Source: Lysinibacillus fusiformis (GTDB lineage Bacteria; Bacillota; Bacilli; Bacillales_A; Planococcaceae). From it: a stretch of DNA of 64,000 nucleotides. Positions 34,770 to 43,782 of the stretch are shown here, one piece after another. The notes below the pieces were generated by a model that made no database searches, was not told the DNA's origin, and saw only the letters and a list, made by a program, of their open reading frames with translations. A program made the translations under genes and the position numbers. The DNA lies in assembly GCF_003049525.1 (NCBI RefSeq), contig NZ_PYWL01000001.1, positions 620,001-684,000 of the forward strand, written 5' to 3'. How positions within the stretch are numbered: the first letter of the stretch is position 1; each line of letters starts with the position of its first letter.

Positions 34770-35831
34770 ATGAAAAAAAGATCTGTTAATAAGTTCAAAA
34801 AGAGATCTTCTAAAGCTTCCTTAATTATAAAAGTTACACTACTCCTAGTTGCTAGCTTAGTGATTTGTGTTACTGCTTATGGTGTTTACCTTACAAAACA
34901 GGTAGAGCATGCGGCAAACTCAGCCCATGAAGTATTAGAAGGTCGGGAAGTTTCTAAGCTCCGTGAGGAAAAAGTAGAACCGGTACATGATAATGTTTCT
35001 ATTTTATTTGTCGGAGTCGATGATAGTGATAATCGTGGACAAGGTTCTGATCATTCACGTTCGGATGCGCTTATTTTAGCAACGTTAAATAATAAAACAC
35101 ATACCATTAAAATGTTAAGTATCCCTCGTGATTCTTACGTTTATATTCCTAAGGTCGGTTATAAAGATAAAATCACTCATGCTCACGCGATGGGTGGAAC
35201 CCTTACTACGATTGAAACAGTAGAACAATTATTCGATATCCCAATCGACTACTATGTACGTATGAACTTCAATGCCTTCATTGATGTTGTCGATGCTTTA
35301 GGCGGTGTTGAGGCAGAAGTACCGTATGCCCTACACGAATTAGACGAATTTGATAAGTTTACAATCAATTTACAGCCAGGACTACAGCATTTAAATGGTA
35401 GTGAGGCACTGGCTCTTGCAAGAACACGTAAACAAGATAGCGATATCGAACGTGGTAAACGTCAACAGGAAATTCTTTCAGCTATAATTAAAAAAGTAGC
35501 ATCTGTTGGTTCCATTACAAAGTATGATGATGTGATTAAAGCACTTGGTGATAATATGAAAACAGATATGACATTTACTGAAATGAAGTCCTTCTTGTCA
35601 TACTTATCAAAAGGCGCTCCACGTATCGATGCTTTAACTTTGGAAGGTACAGATGATATGTCTACTGGTATTTATTATTACCAGCTAAACCAGGATTCTG
35701 TGGAAGAAACAAAGGAAATATTTAAAAACCATCTTGGCCGAAATGAAGAATCATCAAGCCTAACATCAAGTGGTAGCAGCAATACAGGAACTGATAGTGC
35801 TGCTAGCGATGAAAATTCAGTTGTCGAATAA
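34770..35831 (+). CDS. LytR-CpsA-Psr family wall polymer ligase
   Basis: LCP enzymes transfer wall teichoic acid or other undecaprenyl-linked polymers to peptidoglycan at the outer membrane face. The 353-residue protein has a basic cytosolic start, one membrane segment (about 18-42; ASLIIKVTLLLVASLVICV) and an extracellular LCP domain (about 75-310): LFVGVDDSD, SRSDALILATLN, MLSIPRDSYV with the pyrophosphate-binding Arg, and LARTRKQDSDIERGKRQQE. The tail (about 325-353) is a serine-rich disordered stretch. Upstream AGAGGAG supports the ATG. It corresponds to TagU (LytR), which is next to the same genes in B. subtilis; tagO, the first wall teichoic acid enzyme, lies convergent downstream. Confidence 0.92.
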   Translation: MKKRSVNKFKKRSSKASLIIKVTLLLVASLVICVTAYGVYLTKQVEHAANSAHEVLEGREVSKLREEKVEPVHDNVSILFVGVDDSDNRGQGSDHSRSDALILATLNNKTHTIKMLSIPRDSYVYIPKVGYKDKITHAHAMGGTLTTIETVEQLFDIPIDYYVRMNFNAFIDVVDALGGVEAEVPYALHELDEFDKFTINLQPGLQHLNGSEALALARTRKQDSDIERGKRQQEILSAIIKKVASVGSITKYDDVIKALGDNMKTDMTFTEMKSFLSYLSKGAPRIDALTLEGTDDMSTGIYYYQLNQDSVEETKEIFKNHLGRNEESSSLTSSGSSNTGTDSAASDENSVVE

Positions 35832-35862
35832 TCAGTTCGTATAACAATAAGACCCTTCAGAT

Positions 35863-35892
35863 CATAGACAAAATTTTGTCTATGGTCTTTTT
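35863..35892 (+). terminator. Terminator of the LCP ligase gene
   Basis: An 11-bp inverted repeat (CATAGACAAAA at 35863-35873 with its complement at 35874-35884) followed by GGTCTTTTTTT on the plus strand. Confidence 0.85.
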
Positions 35893-36227
35893 TTCTTCCA
35901 ATCAAGGTCATTTTTAGTTTATCTCTCCTTCACTTTTCCATACGCCATAATGACCATACGAGCAGATTTATAGATGTTGCTTCTTTTCCCTTTAATCCGT
36001 TACTTTAAACAGCTCTCATCTCAGTTAGTGATAACAACCAACTTATCTCCATAATTAGCATATGATTGTAAATTAACAATTTAGTTCTCTCGCCTCTTCA
36101 TATAACACCCTTATCAAATATCAATTTCAACCATTGTCCTCATAGCTTCCTGCCATGCTGAAAGCGAAATTCTAGGCTGAACGAAATGAGTGAAGCAATT
36201 CGGCCTAAATCCGCCGTAGTGAAAATC
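35893..36227. other. Convergent gap with a structured repeat-like segment
   Basis: About 335 bases between the LCP ligase terminator and the tagO terminator. Most has no visible signal, but 36173-36207 forms an imperfect hairpin (TAGGCTGAA with TTCGGCCTA) within a GC-richer block that contrasts with its AT-rich surroundings and resembles a dispersed intergenic element. No reading frame with a ribosome binding site was found. Confidence 0.45.
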
Positions 36228-36276
36228 AAAAAAAGACTAAAGACAAACTCAACTTTTTTGAGTGTGTCTTTAGTCT
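36228..36276 (-). terminator. Terminator of tagO
   Basis: An 18-bp stem with one mismatch (36235-36252 with 36258-36275) followed on the minus strand by seven T residues. The stem sequence (GACTAAAGACAAACTCAA) is notably similar to the left-end hairpin of the insertion sequence at 40881. Confidence 0.88.
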
Positions 36277-36294
36277 TTAGTATGTAACAAAGCT

Positions 36295-37362
36295 CTATTT
36301 ACTAAAGCTTCGTACAAAATTCAATAGTGGTTTGTAGTTTTTACCGGCAAGACCGATGATTTCTACAAATATTTCAATGGCTGTTAGGATGACAGCGACA
36401 AGTAAAATGGCTCCCCATACTTTTGCCATTGAGAAAATAATAGCCGCTAGCCCAAACATCACAGCAATTCCGTAAATAAGAAGTACCGTTTGACGATGTG
36501 TGAAGCCCATATCCAGTAAACGATGATGTAAGTGGGATTTATCTGGATCAGACCATTTCTTCTTCATACGGACACGACGAACAATTGCAAAGAACGTATC
36601 AGAAATCGGTACACCAAGAATAATAATTGGGATGATTAAAGAAACGAACGTAACATTTTTAAAACCAAGTAGCGCTAGCACAGAAATCATAAATCCAAGG
36701 AATAGTGCTCCTGTATCACCCATAAAGATTTTGGCTGGGTGGAAGTTATAAAATAAAAAACCAAGTGAAGCTACAGCTAAAATGGCTGCTATCGCTAAAA
36801 CAAACATATTACTCATAATAAATGCCATGACTGCTAATGTAATCAGCGCTATCGTGGAAACACCCGCCGCTAGACCGTCTAAGCCATCAATTAAGTTTAC
36901 TGCATTAGTTATCCCGACAATCCAAATGATTGTTAATGGAATACTTAGTAAACCAAAATCTAATGTTCCTAAAAACGGTAAGTTTACCATATCGATTTGA
37001 ATGCCACCTACAAAAACAATAATGAGCGCAGCTCCTAGCTGACCGACCATTTTTGCTTTAGCAGAAATCTCACGCATATCATCAACAACGCCTGTTGCAA
37101 CGATAATACAAGCCCCAATAATAATCGCTATTAAATAATCGCTATTGCCATTTTTAGTATGAATTAAATACGAATATAAAATCGTTACACCAATTATAAA
37201 TGCAAGGAAAATAGCCAAACCACCAAGTCTTGGCATAATTCGAGCATGTACTTTTCGATAGTTTGGTGCATCCACTGCACCTATTCTAAACGCTAAACGT
37301 TTCACTAATGGAGTTAACAAAATGGATGCAACGAATGCTGCTATTAAAGACACGTAAATCAT
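36295..37362 (-). CDS. tagO: Undecaprenyl-phosphate GlcNAc-1-phosphate transferase
   Basis: TagO/WecA starts wall teichoic acid and other surface polymer synthesis by moving GlcNAc-1-phosphate onto undecaprenyl phosphate in the membrane. The 355-residue protein has about ten hydrophobic segments and the family motifs: VDAPNYRKVHARIMPRLGG, the catalytic VDDMREISAKAK, NAVNLIDGLDGLAAG, KIFMGDTGALFLG and the C-terminal HxHH-type loop SHLHHRLLDMG. The ATG at 37362 follows GAGGAGGA; an in-frame TTG at 37377 overlaps that site. It is convergent with the LCP ligase, which probably attaches polymers built on its product. Confidence 0.94.
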   Translation of the reverse strand: MIYVSLIAAFVASILLTPLVKRLAFRIGAVDAPNYRKVHARIMPRLGGLAIFLAFIIGVTILYSYLIHTKNGNSDYLIAIIIGACIIVATGVVDDMREISAKAKMVGQLGAALIIVFVGGIQIDMVNLPFLGTLDFGLLSIPLTIIWIVGITNAVNLIDGLDGLAAGVSTIALITLAVMAFIMSNMFVLAIAAILAVASLGFLFYNFHPAKIFMGDTGALFLGFMISVLALLGFKNVTFVSLIIPIIILGVPISDTFFAIVRRVRMKKKWSDPDKSHLHHRLLDMGFTHRQTVLLIYGIAVMFGLAAIIFSMAKVWGAILLVAVILTAIEIFVEIIGLAGKNYKPLLNFVRSFSK

Positions 37363-37587
37363 GTCTCTCCTCCTCAAAAAAATAATCTACATTGAAATCC
37401 AAATTGATTATAGCACGAACAAGCATTGAAATATACTTTTTCTAAACATTTTCCACGATTTCACAAATATTTTGTACATTTTAGCATTAATAGATTCCTA
37501 TATAGTCAATTGTAGTCACCATAAGTAAAATTTGATAGAATAATGGTGTGTCTAGCATTTAGACAACATTAAAGGAGCGTATATTTC

Positions 37588-39951
37588 ATGTTCTCAATTT
37601 TCAAAAGTAACAAAGAGCAAACGAGTGCTCGTCAATTAAAACGCTACTACAAAATAGTAGATCAAATTAATAATCTTGAAGAAAAGTATGTTGATAAGTC
37701 AGATGCTGAATTACGAGAAATGACTTTTATTTTCAAAAATCAATTAGAACAAGGTGAGCCTATTACATCGATCATCCCAGACGCATTTGCTGTTGTACGC
37801 GAAGCCTCAAAGCGTGTATTAGGAATGCGTCATTTTGATGTGCAGCTTATCGGTGGTCTAGTGTTAACAGAAGGTAATATTGCTGAAATGCCTACAGGTG
37901 AAGGTAAAACATTAGTTGCTTCTCTTCCCTCTTATGTACGTGCATTAGAAGGTAAAGGCGTTCATGTCATTACCGTAAATGATTACCTAGCAAAACGTGA
38001 CTTTGAGCTTGTTGGTCAAATCCATCGTTTCCTTGGCTTAACTGTTGGTTTAAATATTCCGATGATGGAAGCTGCTGAGAAAAAAGAAGCCTATAATGCA
38101 GATATTACATATGGTGTTGGTACTGAATTTGGTTTCGACTATTTACGGGACAATATGTCCTATAGCTTAGCAGATAAAGTACAGCGTCCTTATCATTTCG
38201 CCATTATTGATGAAGTGGATAGTGTATTAATCGATGAAGCTAAAACACCACTAATTATCGCTGGTAAAATGCCTTCAAATGATGAATTACATCGCATCGC
38301 TGCTATGTTAGCTAAACGTTTCAAAAAAGATGAAGATTATGATTTCGATGATGAAACAAAAGCTACTTCCCTAACAGATAAAGGTATTGAAAAGATTGAG
38401 GCTGCTTTCAATGTTGAAAATCTGTATGATTTAGAACATCAAACACTTTTCCATTATGTCATCCAAGCGGTACGAGCTCATGTCATGTTTAAACGTGATG
38501 TAGATTACATTGTCAAAGATGACAAAATCGAGCTTGTTGATATGTTTACTGGCCGTATTTTAGAAGGTCGTTCACTTTCTGACGGTTTACATCAAGCAAT
38601 TGAAGCCAAAGAAGGCGTCACGATTACGGATGAAAATAAATCACAAGCACAGATTACCATTCAGAACTATTTCCGTATGTATCCGAAGCTTTCTGGGATG
38701 ACGGGTACAGCGAAAACACAGGAAAAAGAAATTCGAGAAGTATATGGCATGGAAGTTATACAAATTCCAACAAATCGTCCACGTCAACGTGTCGATCAGC
38801 CTGATATTATTTTTAGCACACAAGAGGCAAAATATAAGTATGTGGCAGCTGAAACTAAAAAACGCCACGATAAAGGTCAGCCTATTTTAATTGGTACAAC
38901 ATCCATCTTACAGTCTGAAACAGTGGCGGACTACCTGAAAAAAGAAAAATTAACATTCCAATTACTGAATGCCAAAACCGTTGAGCAAGAGGTTGAGCTT
39001 ATTTCGCAGGCAGGTCAAAAAGGTCGTATTACTGTAGCGACAAATATGGCTGGCCGTGGTACGGATATCGTGCTAGGCGACGATGTTCACGAACTTGGTG
39101 GTTTATATGTCATTGGTACCGAAAAGCATGAAAGTCGCCGTGTAGACAATCAGCTTCGTGGTCGGTCTGGTCGTCAAGGTGACATAGGCGAAAGCCGCTT
39201 CATACTCTCTATTGAAGATGATATGTTCCGACGCTATGCAAAAGAAGAAGTTGAAAAATTCTCTGCTAAAATGATCGTTGATGAACAAGGGATTATTCAA
39301 AATAAAGAGGTTCAGGAGCTAATAGACCGTACACAGCGCATAGTCGAAGGATCTCAATATGGCATGCGTGAGTATAACCTAAAGTTAGACGATGTTATTA
39401 ATGATCAACGTACTGTACTTTACGGGCTACGAGACAAAATTTTAGCTGGTGGAGACTTAATGGGCGAGCTGAAAAAAATGCTACATGAAACAATTGATTT
39501 CGCTGTGCTAGACGCTGCACCAGAGGATGTATCCACAATGGAATGGGATTATGATCGAATGGAGCATGCACTTAACTCCCTATTTATCACACCGGTTACA
39601 ATCGATCGTGAGGTTGGTAAAGTAAAACAAATTTTAGCTGATATTCAGCCTTCTGAACAAGAGCTGCTCGATCATATGGAGAAATTTGCGGAAAATGAAA
39701 GAGTCATAGAAGTTCTGCCACAAATTATGCTTAGCTACATCGATAGTGGCTGGGTAAGACATTTAGAGGCAATGACGCATTTAAAAGAAGGGATCGGCTT
39801 ACGTCATTATCAACAAGAAGACCCAATGCGAATTTACCAACAAGAAGGACTTGAGTTATTCGGTAAAAATTTCCAAGAACTACGTCGTTCTATTATAATA
39901 GAAATTACAGGCTTCATGAAAACAGTTGAGGCACAACAGGAGGAACAATAA
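37588..39951 (+). CDS. secA2: Accessory translocase ATPase SecA2
   Basis: SecA2 paralogues export a limited set of surface proteins; in Bacillus anthracis SecA2 promotes S-layer protein secretion. The 787-residue protein has the SecA motor: Walker A GEGKT (104-108), [26 protein letters not shown] and RGRSGRQG. It is shorter than SecA1 (836) and has no C-terminal SEC-C zinc tail, the usual mark of SecA2. Its stop overlaps the start of the following S-layer assembly gene (TAATG), so the two are translationally coupled. The SLH-domain proteins at 52-59 kb are not necessarily its substrates; those have ordinary signal peptides. Confidence 0.94.
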   Translation: MFSIFKSNKEQTSARQLKRYYKIVDQINNLEEKYVDKSDAELREMTFIFKNQLEQGEPITSIIPDAFAVVREASKRVLGMRHFDVQLIGGLVLTEGNIAEMPTGEGKTLVASLPSYVRALEGKGVHVITVNDYLAKRDFELVGQIHRFLGLTVGLNIPMMEAAEKKEAYNADITYGVGTEFGFDYLRDNMSYSLADKVQRPYHFAIIDEVDSVLIDEAKTPLIIAGKMPSNDELHRIAAMLAKRFKKDEDYDFDDETKATSLTDKGIEKIEAAFNVENLYDLEHQTLFHYVIQAVRAHVMFKRDVDYIVKDDKIELVDMFTGRILEGRSLSDGLHQAIEAKEGVTITDENKSQAQITIQNYFRMYPKLSGMTGTAKTQEKEIREVYGMEVIQIPTNRPRQRVDQPDIIFSTQEAKYKYVAAETKKRHDKGQPILIGTTSILQSETVADYLKKEKLTFQLLNAKTVEQEVELISQAGQKGRITVATNMAGRGTDIVLGDDVHELGGLYVIGTEKHESRRVDNQLRGRSGRQGDIGESRFILSIEDDMFRRYAKEEVEKFSAKMIVDEQGIIQNKEVQELIDRTQRIVEGSQYGMREYNLKLDDVINDQRTVLYGLRDKILAGGDLMGELKKMLHETIDFAVLDAAPEDVSTMEWDYDRMEHALNSLFITPVTIDREVGKVKQILADIQPSEQELLDHMEKFAENERVIEVLPQIMLSYIDSGWVRHLEAMTHLKEGIGLRHYQQEDPMRIYQQEGLELFGKNFQELRRSIIIEITGFMKTVEAQQEEQ

Positions 39952-40847
39952 TGGGTTTATTTTCATTTTTTAAAAAATCGGACAAGGTTGGTCAAGAAAA
40001 TACGATTGACTCTAAAGACCTGCTAGGAAATGCTACAACAAAGAAAGGTGATAACCGTGATGTTGTAACAAAACTGTCCTTTCATCCAGAATGGGATGTG
40101 CCTCAGGAGCAAAAATACATCTTTAACTTCCTTGCTAATGAGCTAGAACCATTGAAACCAAATCAATTATCACTATCTTCTATTAGTATTGAAGAGGCTC
40201 GTGCTGGAAAATGGCTCGTTCGTGCATTTTTCCGCTCTTCTTTACCACAAGCAATTGAGCTAGGTGAAATTAAACTTTTCATTTTAGATAAAGATGAAGA
40301 GCTTATTGCATCTAAAAAATTCGATTTTAAAGCATTAGGAACAATTCCAGCAGAAAGTGCTCGTCCATGGGTTTTTGAATTTGAAAAATCTACCATTAAA
40401 GTAGACGAAGTTCCTGAAGATGGCTGGAAAATTGCCTTTAACCTTGTATCCCTTCGTGGTCACCAATTAGAGCTAGATCCATCATGGGAAAAGCAATTAC
40501 CAGCAGCTCAAAAAGAAGAGCTTGAGAAAATCGTTAAAACATTACCGGAGCTAGGTGAAACTGAGGTAAACTTTACAGGCTTACAGGCAAAATTAGCTGA
40601 CAACGGTAATCTAAACGTATCCATCTTTATCCGCAATGGTCACAATAAAGCGATCAATCTAGAGCAATTACCTTTAGAAATTATTGATTCAACAGGTAAG
40701 CAAATTGCAAAGGGTTCTTTTAAAATGGATCCAATATTAACTGTTCAACCAAACTCAACAAAGCCATGGACATTTATCTTCCCAGCAGATCTTGTTGATG
40801 CAAAAGACGCAGATCTTTCTCGTTGGACAGCACGTGTAACGCAATAA
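39951..40847 (+). CDS. Accessory Sec system S-layer assembly protein (SlaP-type)
   Basis: A 298-residue cytosolic protein with no signal peptide. It matches the accessory Sec S-layer assembly family: after an N-terminal about 40-residue tail (GLFSFFKKSDK) it has two related SLAP domains. Each begins with a L-x-(F/L)-x-P-x-W motif (SFHPEWDVPQEQK at about 43; LDPSWEKQLPAAQK at about 170) and ends in a PW-x-F motif (ARPWVFEFEKS; TKPWTFIFPAD). Overlap with secA2 fixes its job as a SecA2 partner, probably delivering S-layer precursors. It is similar in role to SlaP of B. anthracis; direct orthology is inferred. Its terminator region is split by the insertion sequence. Confidence 0.87.
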   Translation: MGLFSFFKKSDKVGQENTIDSKDLLGNATTKKGDNRDVVTKLSFHPEWDVPQEQKYIFNFLANELEPLKPNQLSLSSISIEEARAGKWLVRAFFRSSLPQAIELGEIKLFILDKDEELIASKKFDFKALGTIPAESARPWVFEFEKSTIKVDEVPEDGWKIAFNLVSLRGHQLELDPSWEKQLPAAQKEELEKIVKTLPELGETEVNFTGLQAKLADNGNLNVSIFIRNGHNKAINLEQLPLEIIDSTGKQIAKGSFKMDPILTVQPNSTKPWTFIFPADLVDAKDADLSRWTARVTQ

Positions 40848-40851
40848 CAAA

Positions 40852-40880
40852 AAGCCCCTCTCTCTAAAAAAGAGGGGCTT
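40852..40880 (+). terminator. Terminator hairpin, left copy flanking the insertion sequence
   Basis: A 29-base hairpin (AAGCCCCTCTCTCT ... AGAGGGGCTT) directly after the S-layer assembly gene. Its T run has been replaced by the insertion sequence. An almost identical 29-base copy lies on the other side of the element at 42606-42634. Confidence 0.8.
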
Positions 40881-40881
40881 C

Positions 40882-40936
40882 AGACTGTAGACAAACTCAA
40901 AAAATTTGAGAGTTTGCCTACAGTCTTTTTTTTTTT
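40882..40936 (+). terminator. Terminator-like hairpin at the left end of the IS
   Basis: The left terminal repeat is part of a long stem (AGACTGTAGACAAACTC with GAGAGTTTGCCTACAGTCT, 40882-40926) followed by eleven T residues on the plus strand. This is a strong intrinsic terminator placed to block transcription entering the transposase gene from outside. Confidence 0.8.
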
Positions 40937-40957
40937 ACAATGAAATAAAGTAAAGCC

Positions 40958-41084
40958 GTTGATTTCCACTACGGGCGGACGCTTTCCGCGGGCGGGGTCG
41001 AGCTGCTTCCCTCGCTTCGCTCAGTCCAGGATCTCGACTTTCCCGCTTTTCCCGCAGGAGTCGCCGCCCTTCGTTCCAATCAAC
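40958..41084. repeat. GC-rich 127-bp palindromic repeat inside the IS
   Basis: A block starting GTTGATTTCC and ending AATCAAC, with terminal inverted GTTGATT/AATCAAC ends, rich in GC and with internal complementary stretches (GGGCGGAC...TTTCCGCGGGCGG; CTCGACTTTCCCGC). It resembles the abundant structured intergenic repeat I know from many Bacillaceae genomes. Here it lies between the left end of the insertion sequence and its transposase. Confidence 0.7.
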
Positions 41085-41148
41085 TTCTACATAAAGAACT
41101 CCTTATTAATCTATTAATAAAAAGTAAACTATTTTGAGGTGATCAACC

Positions 41149-42478
41149 ATGATGACGAAAAATCAAACCAATGAACGTGAACAATTAGAAATGTTAACGA
41201 TTGATCAATTAGTTCCCAACGATCATTTAGTGCGAAAACTAGAGGCTGCTATTGATTTTTCATTTATCTATCCTTTAGTAGAACATCTCTATTCACCTAA
41301 TGGGCGTCCTAGTATTGATCCTGTTGTTCTCTTTAAAATGACGTTTATTCAGTACGTTTTTGGTATTCGGTCCATGCGTCAAACCATCAAAGAAATTGAA
41401 ACGAATATGGCGTATCGTTGGTTTTTAGGATTTGGCTTCCATACAGAAGTCCCGCATTTCTCTACCTTCGGTAAAAATTATGTCCGTCGCTTTCAAGACA
41501 CCGATATATTTGAACAGATATTCTATCGTATTTTAAAAGAGATTATGCATCAAGGACTCCTCCATGCAGACCATTTATTTATCGATTCCACGCATGTGAA
41601 AGCGAGTGCGAATAAACGGAAGTATGATAAAAAGGTTGTGCGAAAAGAAACACGGGCTTATGAAGAAAAACTTCAATTAGAGTTAAATATAGATCGTGAA
41701 GAACACGGAAAAAAGCCCTTTCCCCCGGAGAAGTTTGAAAAGGAAGAATGGAAAGAAATAAAGGAAAGTACGACAGATCCTGAAAGTGGCTATTACGTGA
41801 AGGATGAACGTACAAAACAGTTTGCATATTCCTTTCATGCTGCGACAGATGAAAAGGGCTTTGTCTTAGGTGCCATTGTGACTCCGGGAAATGTACACGA
41901 TAGCCATGTATTGCAGCCACTTGTTGAAAGGGTCATTCAAAATGTTCAAAAACCATTAGCTGTTGCAGCAGATGCAGCCTATAAAACACCAGCGATTACG
42001 AACTTTTTGTTAGAAAATCAAATGTTGCCTGTTCTTCCGTATACACGTCCTAAAACGAAAGATGGATTCTTCCGAAAGCATGAGTATATATATGACGAGC
42101 ACTATAATTGTTATCTTTGCCCACAAGGGCAGATATTGAAGTATACGACAACGACGAGGGAAGGATATCGGCAATATAAATCGAATCCTTTGATTTGTGC
42201 GAAGTGTCCAAGCCTTTCCCAATGTACAGAAAGTAAGCATCATCAAAAACTCATTCAACGTCATATTTGGGAGTCGTATGTGGAGGAAGCTGAACATTTA
42301 CGCCATGCCTATGACATCAAACAGATTTATGCAAAGCGCAAAGAAACGATTGAGCGTGTCTTTGCGGATGCGATGGACAACCTTAAGAGGTCTTAAAAAT
42401 TTGTCCATGCAGGCGATGCTTACTTTTGCTGCCATGAATTTAAAGAAACTGGCTACTTGGACGTGGCAGGCAACTTAA
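41149..42478 (+). pseudogene. IS1182-family transposase, frameshifted near its C terminus
   Basis: The frame from ATG 41149 encodes a typical IS1182 transposase: DQLVPNDHLVRKLEAAIDFSFIY, the catalytic Asp in HLFIDSTHVKASANK, the second in AVAADAAYKTPAI, a cysteine-rich segment, and the Glu in KETIERVFADA. It then ends prematurely as MDNLKRS (stop at 42394-42396). The usual continuation (RWTTLRGLKNLSMQAMLTFAAMNLKKLATW) is intact in another frame to 42478. At the junction GATGCGATGG fits loss of about 20 bases between two short GATGCGA repeats. The catalytic triad lies upstream, but the C-terminal helix is lost. Confidence 0.88.
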
Positions 42479-42605
42479 AAGAGTTTTTATGCTTGTAGAG
42501 TATGTTTAAACGGGTAGAAAATCACCATTTTTAAACATATTCATAGAAGAAAAAAAGACAAAAGGAATCGAGTGTGAATTCTCGATTCCTTTTGTCGACA
42601 GTCTG

Positions 42606-42634
42606 AAGCCCCTCTCTCTAAAAAGAGGGGGCTT
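42606..42634 (+). terminator. Terminator hairpin, right copy flanking the insertion sequence
   Basis: A 29-base copy of the hairpin at 40852-40880 (one A fewer, one G more), here followed by TT and an A/T-rich stretch. It probably represents the original terminator of the S-layer assembly gene. Confidence 0.78.
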
Positions 42635-42650
42635 TTCAATTTCTCACTAA

Positions 42651-42689
42651 ACAAGCGATTTCCACCTTAGCAGAAATCGCTTGTTTTTT
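42651..42689 (+). terminator. Hairpin after the IS, at the 3' end of the LysM gene
   Basis: An 11-bp stem (ACAAGCGATTT at 42651-42661 with AAATCGCTTGT at 42674-42684) followed on the plus strand by six T residues. It overlaps the stop region of the convergent LysM endopeptidase gene and may act in both directions. Confidence 0.7.
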
Positions 42690-43581
42690 ATTTCACACTA
42701 TCAAACCGTTTATAGGCTACTAGTTTAGATGACCAGTAAGGATACGTAACATCTGATATTTCTACGCCATCCGTACCCGCATGGACAAATTTATTATCAC
42801 CAAGATAAATTCCCATATGAGAAATGCCTTCTTTATACGTGTTCTCGAAGAATACTAAATCGCCAGGCACTGGATTTTGTACAGATGTTGTATTGCCATT
42901 AAAATACCCTTCACTACTTGCTCTGCCTATTTTTAAACCGCCCTGATTAAAGGCATAGAAAATAAAGCCACTGCAGTCAAGGCCTACCGGAGTATTTCCT
43001 CCATATAGATATGGTGTACCAACCAATGTATGCGCTACTTCTACTGTTTTCTTATAAATAGCTTGTCCATTAGTTGTAGGATCATTTGATGTTACATTTG
43101 ATGGTGTACCCGCATCTGATGTCACATTATTATGTATCGAATCGCCCTCGGGAATGACTGCGCCTGGAGATATTTTTAACACTTGTCCAATGTAGATTGT
43201 GTCTTTCTCAAGCTTATTCCAATTCATAATATCCTTAATTGTCACATTATATTGCTTAGCAATTTTCGATAATGTATCACCTTTCGCTACCGTATGAGAA
43301 GTAGTCGTTGGCTTTGTGGATGCTGATGGGACTGACGGCTTTTTACTATCACTCGTTGCTTGCTTTTGAATGTCAAGCTGTTGAGCTACATAAATCGTAT
43401 CTTTCGAGAGATTATTCCATTTCATAATATCTGCAATTGTTACTTGATGATTTTGGGCGATTTTAGATAATGTATCGCCTTTTTGTACAGTATATGTTGC
43501 AGCCTCTGCAGTTTGTAGAGTTAAAAATGAAGTGGCTAAAGTGCTTAAAACAAGAATTCTCCATTTTTTTGTTTTTTGCAT
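42688..43581 (-). CDS. LysM-NlpC/P60 cell wall endopeptidase
   Basis: A 297-residue secreted peptidoglycan hydrolase of the LytE/LytF/CwlS type. It has a signal peptide (about 1-27, ending AEAA), two LysM glycan-binding domains (TYTVQKGDTLSKIAQNH at about 29-72; HTVAKGDTLSKIAKQYN at about 93-136), a serine- and threonine-rich linker, and an NlpC/P60 cysteine peptidase domain (about 180-297) with the catalytic Cys in GLDCSGFIFYAF and His in ISHMGIYLGDNKFVHAG. Such enzymes cut D-gamma-glutamyl-diaminopimelate-type stem peptides and act in cell separation. It is a single gene, convergent with the insertion sequence. Confidence 0.93.
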   Translation of the reverse strand: MQKTKKWRILVLSTLATSFLTLQTAEAATYTVQKGDTLSKIAQNHQVTIADIMKWNNLSKDTIYVAQQLDIQKQATSDSKKPSVPSASTKPTTTSHTVAKGDTLSKIAKQYNVTIKDIMNWNKLEKDTIYIGQVLKISPGAVIPEGDSIHNNVTSDAGTPSNVTSNDPTTNGQAIYKKTVEVAHTLVGTPYLYGGNTPVGLDCSGFIFYAFNQGGLKIGRASSEGYFNGNTTSVQNPVPGDLVFFENTYKEGISHMGIYLGDNKFVHAGTDGVEISDVTYPYWSSKLVAYKRFDSVK

Positions 43582-43782
43582 ACCAAAGTGCCTCCGTTCG
43601 TGCTAGAATATTTCCTTGTGTGTCTATCATACTAGATAATTATAGTATGAAAAATCGGAAATACTGACTATTTTTCAAACATTTTATCAAACTTATAGAA
43701 AACGACGAAATCCGACTATATTACAATAATATATTCGTTGCAAGATTTTGGTTCCTATGATAACATACACATCTGTATTTAA

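Larger units (their letters stand above)
40881..42605 (+). mobile_element. IS1182-type insertion sequence, 1725 bp
   Basis: The element is bounded by imperfect terminal inverted repeats, CAGACTGTAGACAAAC at 40881 and, read from the other strand, CAGACTGTCGACAAAA ending at 42605. It contains one transposase frame of the IS1182 type, interrupted by a frameshift near the 3' end, so this copy is probably not self-mobile. Both flanks are 29-base near-copies of one terminator hairpin, consistent with a target duplication of a whole hairpin. The left non-coding part holds a terminator-like hairpin and a 127-bp GC-rich repeat. Confidence 0.88.

Noticed and set aside
41579..42297. Minus-strand open frames within the transposase gene
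   Set aside because: They are shadows of the plus-strand transposase, have no ribosome binding sites and encode no recognisable protein.
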